56,044 nucleotides of DNA from Desulfovibrio sp. (lineage in GTDB: Bacteria > Desulfobacterota > Desulfovibrionia > Desulfovibrionales > Desulfovibrionaceae), in the NCBI RefSeq assembly GCF_019424165.1, contig NZ_JAHZAA010000010.1, positions 8,940-64,983 on the forward strand, given 5' to 3'. This document shows, in pieces, positions 1-8,324 of this stretch (position 1 is the stretch's first letter; each line of letters begins with the position of its first letter). A program made the translations under genes and the position numbers. The notes beneath the pieces are model-generated. The model was not told where the DNA came from, searched no databases, and saw nothing but the letters and a program-made list of their open reading frames with translations.

Positions 1-672
1 CTTTACTTCTTCATCTAGAAAATCAATTATTTCGCCAATATTATCGATTTCTGACTTCTTTTGCGTAATCTGTTCCAGATACTGTTTATGTTCTGCAAAG
101 GTATAATTTTCGTCGTAAAAATCATATACCCAAAAATCAATCGCCTTTCTGTCAGCCAGGGATGTTCCGTAAAAAATCTGTATCTGATCGAGCCAGATAT
201 CCAGAATATACTGATTGGGATATTTTTTCAGGTATGGGCGTAACTGGCTGTACCCGGTAACGTAGTTCCACTCACTCTTTTTATAATTTTTTGTATAATC
301 AGTAACAACATACTTTTTTTTACAAAAATTGACCAGCTTCGTATAATCTTCTCGCATCAGCCCAAAATCCAGATCATCATCCCAGGGAATAAAACCTTTA
401 TGGCGCACGGCCCCCAGCAAGTTTCCCGCGATTAAAAACGGCTTGATATCGAGTTCCTTGATCTCTTCAAAAAAATTATTACAAACATCAACCAGTTCCA
501 ACTGCTCCTGCCGCAATTTTCCCGTTGCAGGCTTTAACCGGGTGATGTCGGCATGTTCTTTCAGATAGTCAAGCTGTGCCTGGGCGCTCTGCCAGAGCCG
601 TTTATAGTGCTCCGCTTCGTACATTTTACGCTGAAGTTTTTTCAGAATCATGTCAGTGGGAGAAGCCGGCAT
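1..672 (-). CDS. LicD-family phosphotransferase (3' end outside window)
   Basis: The reading frame is open from the ATG at 672 to the window edge: 224 codons are visible and there is no stop, so the gene is partial. About residues 85-104 read GAVRHKGF then IPWDDDLDFG, the signature of the LicD / nucleotidyltransferase-like family, which transfers phosphocholine or similar groups onto surface glycans; the DDD/D acidic residues are the expected metal site. A GGAGG lies 7 nt before the start, which decides it. The gene follows the epimerase gene on the same strand after about 60 very AT-rich bases that could hold a second promoter. The coding sequence is itself AT-rich compared with the rest of the window, suggesting transfer. 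The family call is firm; the transferred group is not known. Confidence 0.85.
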   Translation of the reverse strand, partial: MPASPTDMILKKLQRKMYEAEHYKRLWQSAQAQLDYLKEHADITRLKPATGKLRQEQLELVDVCNNFFEEIKELDIKPFLIAGNLLGAVRHKGFIPWDDDLDFGLMREDYTKLVNFCKKKYVVTDYTKNYKKSEWNYVTGYSQLRPYLKKYPNQYILDIWLDQIQIFYGTSLADRKAIDFWVYDFYDENYTFAEHKQYLEQITQKKSEIDNIGEIIDFLDEEVK

Positions 673-731
673 AGAAAACCTCCGCTCTTATGCACAACGC
701 AACACATAATTTAGCGTATTAATTAAATATA

Positions 732-1850
732 TTATTGTATTTTCAGATGGTCGGCAATACGTTGCGCCGCCTTGCCATCGCCGTAGGGATTGGCAGCGCT
801 CTGCATTTCAGCAATGCGTGATGGGCTGCCCACAAGACCGAGCACTTCATCAAAAATGCGTTGCGTGTCTGTTCCCACCAACCTGTTGACTCCGGCCTCC
901 ACGCCTTCCGGCCGCTCGGTAGTGTCTCTCATGATGAGAACAGGCTTGTTCAACGACGGGCCTTCTTCCTGTATCCCACCGGAATCTGTAAGAATCAGCA
1001 TGCAGGCATCCATCAGGCGCACAAACGCCGTATAGGGCAGCGGCGCTTCAAGTAAGATATTGGGTACGCCACCCAGCATTTCAGTAACCGGGCCATGAAC
1101 ATGCGGATTGAGGTGCACGGGAAAGATGATCCACACATGAGGCAGGGCCAGGGCAATGTTTTTCAGGGCCGCGCAAATACGCCGGAAGCCATCGCCAAAA
1201 CTTTCTCTCCGGTGGCCCGTAACCAGAATAACCGGACATTTTTGCGACAGAACGGCCTCAACTCGAGGCGGCAGAGCTGGCGGATGACGGCGGGAGGCGG
1301 CCAGCGTCATATGCAGCGCATCAATAACAGTATTGCCCGTAACTATAACATTTTCTGGTCTGATGCGCTCTGCCAGCAGATTTTGTCTGGCAAGCTCCGT
1401 GGGTGCGTAATGCCAGCGCGCCGCCAGGCCTACCACACGACGGTTCAGTTCTTCAGGAAACGGGGAGTTCAGGTTCCAGGTGCGCAAACCCGCTTCCACA
1501 TGTCCAACAGGAATATGCCTGTAAAATGCGCTCAGAGCCGAAACCTGAACCGTCGTTGTATCACCCTGCACAAGGACCACATCAGGAGCAAGACTATCAA
1601 GCAGGCAGTCCACCTCGGAAAAGAGACGGGCGCTGAGCCCCGCAAGGCTTTGATTGCCTGTCATGACATGGAGCGATGAGTCCGGCTTGAGATCAAAGTC
1701 AGCCAATGTTTGCTCCAGCATGGTCTGATGCTGGCCACTGGAACACAGGTGAACCGTAAAATCATCCGGCCTGCGGCGCAATTCGTGTACCAGCGGGGCC
1801 AGCTTTACGGCCTCGGGGCGCGTACCGGCGATAACAAGTACCTTTTTCAT
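732..1850 (-). CDS. wecB: UDP-N-acetylglucosamine 2-epimerase (non-hydrolysing)
   Basis: The 372-residue product has the usual length for WecB/MnaA, which interconverts UDP-GlcNAc and UDP-ManNAc in the cytoplasm to supply ManNAc-type sugars for surface polysaccharides. Visible family motifs, in order, are GTRPEAVKLAPLV near the N-terminus, VQGDTTT, GHVEAGLRT, PEELNRR, VTGHRRESFG and TDSGGIQEEGPSL, which carry the UDP-binding and catalytic residues. The start is either the ATG at 1850 (MKKVLVIAG, preferred because the Rossmann strand begins there) or the GTG at 1862, which overlaps the stop codon of the upstream gene by one base. It is the third gene of the minus-strand glycan operon, so translation is probably coupled to the gene before it. 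Confidence 0.93.
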   Translation of the reverse strand: MKKVLVIAGTRPEAVKLAPLVHELRRRPDDFTVHLCSSGQHQTMLEQTLADFDLKPDSSLHVMTGNQSLAGLSARLFSEVDCLLDSLAPDVVLVQGDTTTVQVSALSAFYRHIPVGHVEAGLRTWNLNSPFPEELNRRVVGLAARWHYAPTELARQNLLAERIRPENVIVTGNTVIDALHMTLAASRRHPPALPPRVEAVLSQKCPVILVTGHRRESFGDGFRRICAALKNIALALPHVWIIFPVHLNPHVHGPVTEMLGGVPNILLEAPLPYTAFVRLMDACMLILTDSGGIQEEGPSLNKPVLIMRDTTERPEGVEAGVNRLVGTDTQRIFDEVLGLVGSPSRIAEMQSAANPYGDGKAAQRIADHLKIQ

Positions 1851-1861
1851 AGGCGCAACCA

Positions 1862-4800
1862 CTATGCCTTTGTCCGGACAGCCGACAATCCGAAAAACAG
1901 GCCGTCCTGACGGTTTTCATAAGGCAGGTTAGCCGCAATGCTTTCAACAGCAAAGCCATTATTGTTCAGCAGGCCCGCCAGCGCTTCCCGGTCAAACCAC
2001 TGTTCCCATGGCGGGATGCCGCCAGGCCAGTCGGCAAGGCGAGCCATGTTTTTGTCAATGAGAATCAACTTGCCGCCATCGGCCAGGATGCGGTGCAATT
2101 CCCGGATGGCTGCGGGCAGATCAATGCAGTGCTCAAGCACTTCACAAAGCGTCACGGCATCAAAGGACGCGTCCTTCCAGCCGGAGCGCAACACCGTACC
2201 CACACCTTTTGCAACCCCTTTGGGCATGAAGGCAAAAAAGCTGGGATGCACATCCTGCGCTGTCAAGTGCGCTGTCAGACCCATTGCGCGCAGTCTGCGC
2301 AAGTAGCGGCCTTTGGCGGTGCCGAGGTCAAGAATGCGTGCATCTGGGGTGCGCGGCAGAGCCTCATGAACAAAAAGCAGTCGCCCGTCATCAGAAGCAA
2401 TGTCATCCTGGAACTGGGGAAATTCCAAGGCAAAGCGGCAGCGCTGCATTGCAGAAAGAGCGTTCAGAAAGCCCCTTGCCGTCCCTGTATCAAAAATATC
2501 GGTTTGCAGCGCACTGCTCCTGCCGTTGGCAAGAGCTGACAAGCCCCGGCAAAAAGCTGCCTGCCCAAGCTCATCATCTCCCAAAATCCATGCGCCTTCC
2601 GCAAGCGCAAGGGAAATGGCGGCATACGCCTGTTGCGCCTGCGGTTCCTGAGGCGGCAGACCGATACTTTCTTCTATCTTGCGCAGCAAAGCCAGGCCAT
2701 TGGCTGGGAGAAGCAGTTGCCCCACACCAACAGATTCTGCAACCAGATTTACCGAGGCAGGCTGCTCCGGCAATTCATCCTGACGAGCCCCCCAACTGCA
2801 AGCGCAATCCGTCCAACTCTTTTCATGTAGAACGGTTCCTGCCTGTAGCAGTTCGCTGAAGCAGTAAAAAAGACCAGGGGCGTCATGCGCATTTTGCCGC
2901 TGACGACGAAACACGTTCAGGCAGAGTTGTTTCAACGGAGCATCGCCTTGTTGCGTGAGCACCTCGGGCTGACGGAAAACGCGGATCAGGTCACCCAGAT
3001 GAAACAATGATTCGGGGGCATGCCAAGCATCTGCGTCTGAGGCCGACCGGGCAACGCTTTCTGCCAGTACCAGTGCCTGCTCTCTGCGCCCCCAGTCCAG
3101 AAGCGTCGGCACCTTGCCGAATGCGGCCTCTTCCGTGGTAGAAGTGGCACTTTGTGCCAACAGGCTTGCTTCTGATTCAAGATGCTTTATAGCCATCTGT
3201 TCAAGCCCGATGATGGGAATTTCCTTTTCTGAAAAAATGCGGATACCTTCGCCATACACCGCCACAGGGCCGGATTGTTCAGAAGAAACACCGCGCTGTT
3301 CGTGCTGATGCAGGGCATCAAGATAAAATTTTACAGCCCAGGACAGTTCTTCATCAGGAAAATATTCCGCCCCTGCCCCGACACTGCCGGGAAATCCTCC
3401 CGATGCTGTCTGAAGTGAGCGTGCCAGGTGCAAGGCAGGCAGAGCGTGCGTCATGTCTTTCAGCTTGAGCCAGACCAGGGCCGCCTGAATCAGGCCCGGT
3501 GAGCATATCCACGAAACATTCGCATAAGCGGGTACAAACCCGCTCTCATCCTGAATGTCCTCCAGCACACGCATACCAAGGCGACAAACATCTTCAGCGC
3601 CAAGATCAAAAAGCGCTTCCTGAATGTAACAGTAAAAATGCAGCAGCATGTTGGGGGCGAGAAAATTGGTCAGGTTGCAGTGCGTGATGTAGTAATGCAG
3701 AGAGCGCCGAACAAACTGAATATACTTTGGCCGGTTAAGCACCTCGCCTGCCGCAACGAGGCCAGGCAAGACATAGAGATGGATAGCCTCATTGACATAT
3801 CCGCGCCCACCGGGCAGGCACCATCCGCTCAGATTTTCCGGCAGGGCCAGGCGCCCCTCTGGGGTGGCTGTAGCGATAATCCAGTCGCAGGCTTTTTGCA
3901 GGGCTGTTTCCGCCTCTGGCAAATGGGGAGCAATAGCTGCGAGCCCCCGGATGATCTGCCCCGTATCAAAGGCAAAAGGCGTTGCCATGCCAGGCCCGGA
4001 AAAAGACCCGTCGGTACGTTGAACGGTCAATAGCCAACGGGCATAACGCATGGCGAGCTGGGGTTCGCCCCACTGCAACAGGGTTGGAATCAAATAACCG
4101 GTAACTTCCGGATAAGAAACGGTATTTGTATGACTGACATTGGCTCCACCATGCAAAGAATGTGCATGTAGCCAGTCTATGGCCTTGCGGGCGCTCGGGT
4201 CCTCACCGATGTTGCCGGACACTGGGGTTGAATCTGAAGGCATTGTAGCAACTGTATTCGTTTCTGTAGTGGCTGCCATTTTTTCCCCTGCACAAATCCG
4301 GCAATATTTTATAATAATGTTTGCTGCGCGTTCGCTGGAAGACCCGTCTCTTTTGCCAAAAAAGTATTCCAGATTTTCTGTAGCTACAGAGGTGCTCTCT
4401 TTAAAGCTTTTTTCTACAGATGCAGACAAAAGCCCATTGGTGTTGATTACATGCGCGATTTCAAAGAGTTCCGGGTAAAACAGGGCAAGGTCTGCCTCCT
4501 TTCGCGGAGTAAGAAAAACTGCCTGCTTAGGGTTGAGGTAAAGGCACTCCAGGGCAGCGCCACTCTTTGCGTCAGCAATGTAAAAATCAGCGCAACTGCA
4601 AACATCCGAAAAAGAAAAATTGCCATCAAGAACCTTGTCCGAAATGGTATAAAGCCTGTCAAGATCATGTTTCTTTTCCGGCAATCTGGCCGTGCAGTGA
4701 TGCGGCTTGGTAAGTATGTAAAACCTGTCGCGCAGCGATCCAATTTCATCGCCGAACATTGATATGGAAGCATCGTCGTCATATGTTGGCAAATAAACAA

Positions 4801-5332
4801 TAACAGGTTTGTCCGTTTCAATACCAAACTGCTGTAACAAAGCATTTTTATGCGGTTTATTCGTAAAGTAACTGTCATGCTTCGGATAGCCGACAGGATG
4901 CAGCGCATCCCGATCCATGTAAGCGAGAAGATTGTTTTTTGAAAAAAGGCCGTGCACAATCTTGGCATCAAAGCCACGACAAGACCTGTCGTTGAGACTG
5001 AAAACAGACTTGATCAGACTGATTCCATACGGAAGATTTATCTTGTAATTTTTATATTTCTTCAAAACACTTGACATCTGCGTTGTAATGGCAACAAACG
5101 CATCAGGATTACATTCTACTGAATAGTCAATGCAATTTTCTTCTAAAATTTTTACGGCTGTACTGTAGTCAAACCAGTTTCCACTTGTATTTATAGCGCA
5201 CGGCTCCGCAACAATTGCTGCGTTACCACCACGCCGCACAAGTTCCTGGCAGATTGGCAGATAGTGAAATATCTCAAAGGCATCAACGAGGTAAAATTCT
5301 ACCTCTGATTTGGCATTTCGGGATGAGACCAT
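1862..5332 (-). CDS. Mosaic surface-glycan protein: glycerophosphotransferase-like + alpha-toroid-like + SAM methyltransferase
   Basis: The frame is open from 5659, but its first 109 codons lie inside the upstream gene. The ATG at 5332 has AGGAA before it and lies 25 nt after the upstream stop, so I start there (1156 residues). Residues about 1-345 resemble CDP-glycerol glycerophosphotransferases of the TagB/TagF type: PVIVYLPTYDDD, then ILTKPHH, then ADFYIADAKSGAALECLYL. Residues about 365-930 are repeated alpha-helical pairs with GSFSGPG-type turns, like terpenoid-cyclase or glycan-processing toroids. About residues 985-1156 form a class I methyltransferase (DLGTAKGRY near 1002; VLEHCIDLPAAIRELHRIL). 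The first part is AT-rich and the rest GC-rich. An in-frame ATG at 4279 (residue 352) with AGGGGA just upstream marks the junction, so a second, shorter product is possible. The substrate is unknown. Confidence 0.75.
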   Translation of the reverse strand: MVSSRNAKSEVEFYLVDAFEIFHYLPICQELVRRGGNAAIVAEPCAINTSGNWFDYSTAVKILEENCIDYSVECNPDAFVAITTQMSSVLKKYKNYKINLPYGISLIKSVFSLNDRSCRGFDAKIVHGLFSKNNLLAYMDRDALHPVGYPKHDSYFTNKPHKNALLQQFGIETDKPVIVYLPTYDDDASISMFGDEIGSLRDRFYILTKPHHCTARLPEKKHDLDRLYTISDKVLDGNFSFSDVCSCADFYIADAKSGAALECLYLNPKQAVFLTPRKEADLALFYPELFEIAHVINTNGLLSASVEKSFKESTSVATENLEYFFGKRDGSSSERAANIIIKYCRICAGEKMAATTETNTVATMPSDSTPVSGNIGEDPSARKAIDWLHAHSLHGGANVSHTNTVSYPEVTGYLIPTLLQWGEPQLAMRYARWLLTVQRTDGSFSGPGMATPFAFDTGQIIRGLAAIAPHLPEAETALQKACDWIIATATPEGRLALPENLSGWCLPGGRGYVNEAIHLYVLPGLVAAGEVLNRPKYIQFVRRSLHYYITHCNLTNFLAPNMLLHFYCYIQEALFDLGAEDVCRLGMRVLEDIQDESGFVPAYANVSWICSPGLIQAALVWLKLKDMTHALPALHLARSLQTASGGFPGSVGAGAEYFPDEELSWAVKFYLDALHQHEQRGVSSEQSGPVAVYGEGIRIFSEKEIPIIGLEQMAIKHLESEASLLAQSATSTTEEAAFGKVPTLLDWGRREQALVLAESVARSASDADAWHAPESLFHLGDLIRVFRQPEVLTQQGDAPLKQLCLNVFRRQRQNAHDAPGLFYCFSELLQAGTVLHEKSWTDCACSWGARQDELPEQPASVNLVAESVGVGQLLLPANGLALLRKIEESIGLPPQEPQAQQAYAAISLALAEGAWILGDDELGQAAFCRGLSALANGRSSALQTDIFDTGTARGFLNALSAMQRCRFALEFPQFQDDIASDDGRLLFVHEALPRTPDARILDLGTAKGRYLRRLRAMGLTAHLTAQDVHPSFFAFMPKGVAKGVGTVLRSGWKDASFDAVTLCEVLEHCIDLPAAIRELHRILADGGKLILIDKNMARLADWPGGIPPWEQWFDREALAGLLNNNGFAVESIAANLPYENRQDGLFFGLSAVRTKA

Positions 5333-5357
5333 ACAAATTCCTGCCTTTGTGGCACGA

Positions 5358-7784
5358 TTAATAGTCAGTAAATCTGAGCTGGGATGCGGCAACTCGCCGC
5401 AGCAATTCACTTTCTTCAGGCCCAGGGCATTGCAGCGTCGGGCAAGTGAATTCATGCCTGCCGATATTACGTTGCTGCTTTGCACATGCAGATTGAAGGG
5501 CTTCGAAAAGCTCGGCAGCCTGCGCTTTTCCACGGCAAAACAGCTCGTTTGCCATATTGTGCTGCCCTTGCCAGAACAGCGCAACAGCATAGTTGCCCAG
5601 GGCCAGCAGGTCGTCAGGGCGCATACCATGCGCAACGGCCAGGTATCCGGCCGCTGCATGCTTCAGAAATGACCCCGGCTGTATCATACGGCTCCCCATC
5701 ACCAGATTGGCATGAAAGAGAGCACGCTCCCGATTTTGGCAATCTTCAATCTTGCGTATGCCGCCGCCCTGCTCCAACCGATGCAGCGCCTTGAATGCCG
5801 TTCTGGTCGAACTTTCCCGAACTTTTTCCGACAGCCTTGCTGTCATGGAATTGTCGTGCAGGCGGTAGTGGTAAAGAACATGCGGCACAGATACGGGCAG
5901 TGTTACATCCAGCATGCGCAGCCACATGTCCCAATCTTCAGCCCCTTCGAGCCTGGGATCATATTCTCCCGCCTGCATGGCCACATCCCTGCGATACATA
6001 AAAGCGGCTATACCGCTGTTACTGCAAAGAAGTGTGTCCAGGGAAACTGCCCCCGCAAGATGGTCAAGAATCCACCCCTGCGGGGAGACACGCGCAAAGC
6101 CCCCTGAAGCAAATCCCGCCTGGGGAAATGCGCTCAGCGCACCGGCAAGAGAACTGCAGAAATGCGGCAGGCAGATGTTGTCTGCCGAAATCCACGTAAG
6201 ATACTCGCCACGCGCCAACGCAAATCCGCGGTTAAGCGCGGCAGGAAGCTTGGTGTTTGGCCCGCTTTCAACCCGTATGCGGGGTGAATCAAGCGTTTCA
6301 AGATAATTTGCCGTGCCGTCTGTAGAGCCGTCATCAACAATGACAAGTTCAAAATTAGGGTAATCCTGTTCCAAAACAGATTCAATGGCCAGAGGAAGAA
6401 ACGAAAGATGATTGTAGGTCGGCAACACAATACTGACCAGCGGGCAGGTCTTACCCACCACCTCCAACCCGGAACAGGTTGTGCCTTCCTTCGCTGCCGT
6501 TCTGGCCGGGAAATCTCCGGGAAAAATATCGCTATAGACATCCCACAGCATACCCATTGTGCGCTCTGGAGAAAAATTCTCCGTCACACGTTGCCTCCCG
6601 GCCCGACCGGCGCTACGGGCAAAATCCTGATGATCCAGCAGATATTCTACATGTTTTGCAAGCGCGACAGCATCCCTTTCTTTCACCACAAAGCCGCTTT
6701 TGCCATGTTTCACCACATCCGCAGCCCCGCCACAGTGCGTGGTGACCACAGGCACTTCATAGGCTTGGGCTTCCAGAAGAGCATTTGGAAGCCCCTCCAC
6801 ATGGGCAGTATGCAAAAAAACAGAACACATGGACAAAAACGCGGGTACATCCCTGATAGGCCCGGGAAACAGGATACGTTCTGCAAAGGGCGTGTCTGCA
6901 ATACGGGACTTCATGGCCTCCAGTTCCTGGCCGTCTCCGCCTACAACTGCATAAAGGTCCGGCACGGTTGCGCAAACCCGGATGGCAGTACTGACCCACA
7001 ACTCCGGATCCTTGATGGAAACAAAGCGGAAAAGCCCCCCAAGCACACGTGCATTTGCCGGAATACCCAGCGCTCCCTTCAGGTCGGCCACCTGGGCGCC
7101 TGCCGGACGCGGCCATACTGCCAGATCAAAAATATTGGGGGTAAGGCGAACCGTTCCCGGCGGAAGCCCAAGCCATTCTTCGTAGGCGGTACATCCCGCA
7201 CGGCTGTTATTTGTCATGACCACATGAGGAAACCGCATGGCATTTGCCAGAATCATAAATGCGGTGCGGTCATTGATGCTTTCAAACCCGCGAGGAGCAC
7301 GCTGGGCAGGCGAAAGGCTCTGCCCGGCAATAACAATATTGGGTACACCGGCAATCAGAGCAGCCAGCAACGGCTCCAGGTGATCGGCATTCCAGATGTG
7401 CAGCAACCTGGGGCGCACACGCAACAGCCATGCCGCATATGCAGAAATGCTGTCTATAAAAACAGGCGAAGCGCCAGACACAAACGCCCCGATAATACCG
7501 CGCGCCTCGTCAAACAAATCGCGGTCCACTACATCCAGTGAAAATCCCAGTACGCGGCTGCAGGATCGTGCATCTTCAAGAAAAAAATCATTGCCGCCGC
7601 CAGATGCAATGGTCCGGCAGAGCAATGTAATATTTTTCTTTTTTTGATGAAAATACCTGGCACTGTGCACAACCTGCCTTTCAACACCGCGGCATGTCAA
7701 AGAATCGCTCCACCATGCCAGGGGTCCGATAAAATGGGATGGTGGGCGCATGGGCGCTCCCTTGATAAAATCTGAAATCGCCAT
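5358..7784 (-). CDS. Bifunctional glycosyltransferase (GT4 + GT2)
   Basis: The 808-residue protein joins two glycosyltransferases. Residues 1-425 are a GT-B fold family 4 enzyme: LFPGPIRDVPAF, then EGLPNALLEAQAYEVPVV at 330-347 with the E-x7-E region, then HCGGAADVV. Residues 448-680 are a GT-A fold family 2 enzyme: SIVLPTYNHLSFLPLAIESV, DDGSTDG at 485-491, ISADN at 532-536 as the DxD-like site, and GAEDWDMWLRM as the acceptor-side motif. The last 120 residues look helical and TPR-like. The start at 7784 has GGGGAAG 6 nt upstream. It is the first gene of the minus-strand glycan operon. Two transferase domains in one chain suggest that two sugars are added in succession; which sugars cannot be told. 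Confidence 0.9.
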   Translation of the reverse strand: MAISDFIKGAPMRPPSHFIGPLAWWSDSLTCRGVERQVVHSARYFHQKKKNITLLCRTIASGGGNDFFLEDARSCSRVLGFSLDVVDRDLFDEARGIIGAFVSGASPVFIDSISAYAAWLLRVRPRLLHIWNADHLEPLLAALIAGVPNIVIAGQSLSPAQRAPRGFESINDRTAFMILANAMRFPHVVMTNNSRAGCTAYEEWLGLPPGTVRLTPNIFDLAVWPRPAGAQVADLKGALGIPANARVLGGLFRFVSIKDPELWVSTAIRVCATVPDLYAVVGGDGQELEAMKSRIADTPFAERILFPGPIRDVPAFLSMCSVFLHTAHVEGLPNALLEAQAYEVPVVTTHCGGAADVVKHGKSGFVVKERDAVALAKHVEYLLDHQDFARSAGRAGRQRVTENFSPERTMGMLWDVYSDIFPGDFPARTAAKEGTTCSGLEVVGKTCPLVSIVLPTYNHLSFLPLAIESVLEQDYPNFELVIVDDGSTDGTANYLETLDSPRIRVESGPNTKLPAALNRGFALARGEYLTWISADNICLPHFCSSLAGALSAFPQAGFASGGFARVSPQGWILDHLAGAVSLDTLLCSNSGIAAFMYRRDVAMQAGEYDPRLEGAEDWDMWLRMLDVTLPVSVPHVLYHYRLHDNSMTARLSEKVRESSTRTAFKALHRLEQGGGIRKIEDCQNRERALFHANLVMGSRMIQPGSFLKHAAAGYLAVAHGMRPDDLLALGNYAVALFWQGQHNMANELFCRGKAQAAELFEALQSACAKQQRNIGRHEFTCPTLQCPGPEESELLRRVAASQLRFTDY

Positions 7785-8006
7785 CGTATCTTCCCCGGAG
7801 GTTCCACGCCATGCCTATTATTTTCAAAGACAGAGGCATAGCGGCAGGTTACGAGATTTTTTTGACGCTTGACACAACCAAGCAATTTTTATGCCAGCAA
7901 TATACATATTCCTATTAAAACATCTTGGCATGGCTCGGGATACTCCGATACATTTTATGGCTACCGGAGAAAAAGGCGTACTCACAGAATGCATGCCCCA
8001 ATTGAA

Positions 8007-8042
8007 AAACCAGAAACCGGCCCTGAGACCGGTTTCTGGTTT
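8007..8042. repeat. Perfect 14-bp inverted repeat, 8-nt loop
   Basis: The arms 8007-8020 (AAACCAGAAACCGG) and 8029-8042 are perfectly complementary around CCCTGAGA. No T-run follows on either strand. In the minus direction it lies about 220 nt before the first glycan gene, so it could be a leader structure, an attenuator or a protein site. Confidence 0.7.
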
Positions 8043-8249
8043 CACACATACGAAAAGCATATGGACACAGTAAAACAGGTTCATACTGAAGCTGTTTATC
8101 TGTTCTGTGCAAATTTTTGTAACAATCAGCACCATCAAGGCGTGCAAGGCGTACCCGGTCTATCGGGTATTTTGTCCGGCTGCACAGCACCATGGAAAAG
8201 CAGGCAACAAAAACGCATTTGCAAGCCGAATGTACTTCGACAGTTGCAA

Positions 8250-8293
8250 TAAAAAAAGTAACGGCGAAAGCAGCAGAGACATTTCGCCGTTAC
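8250..8293 (-). terminator. Rho-independent terminator of hslU
   Basis: On the minus strand, 32 nt after the hslU stop, GTAACGGCGAAA (8293-8282) pairs perfectly with 8269-8258 and is followed by seven T residues (8257-8251). Confidence 0.9.
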
Positions 8294-8320
8294 GCAAGCA
8301 TTTCAACATAAAAATGCTCT
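8294..8320 (-). repeat. 27-nt repeat, copy A
   Basis: Read on the minus strand it starts AGAGCATTTTTATGTTGAAA and ends TGCTTGC. It matches the plus-strand copy at 17423-17449 at 25 of 27 positions and lies between the hslU stop codon and the hslU terminator. Confidence 0.8.
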
Positions 8321-8324
8321 GGAT

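Larger units (their letters stand above)
7785..8324. other. 540-bp intergenic region
   Basis: No credible gene. It holds the hslU terminator (8250-8293), one copy of a 27-nt repeat (8294-8320), a strong 14-bp hairpin (8007-8042), and the unseen promoter of the glycan operon. The longest frame across it, at 7869-8252 on the plus strand, has no family resemblance and reads through the hairpin twice, so it is not called. Confidence 0.7.

Noticed and set aside
5333..5659. N-terminal 109-codon extension of the mosaic glycan gene
   Set aside because: It lies inside the end of the upstream glycosyltransferase gene in another frame, has no family resemblance, and a start with a ribosome site lies at 5332.
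8000..8045. tRNA-like or CRISPR-like repeat at the 14-bp hairpin
   Set aside because: It is a single inverted repeat with an 8-nt loop; there is no cloverleaf and no regularly spaced copies.
7869..8252. 127-codon plus-strand frame between the glycan operon and hslU
   Set aside because: It reads through both arms of a 14-bp hairpin, giving a repeated PETG motif, and into the hslU terminator; there is no ribosome site or family resemblance.
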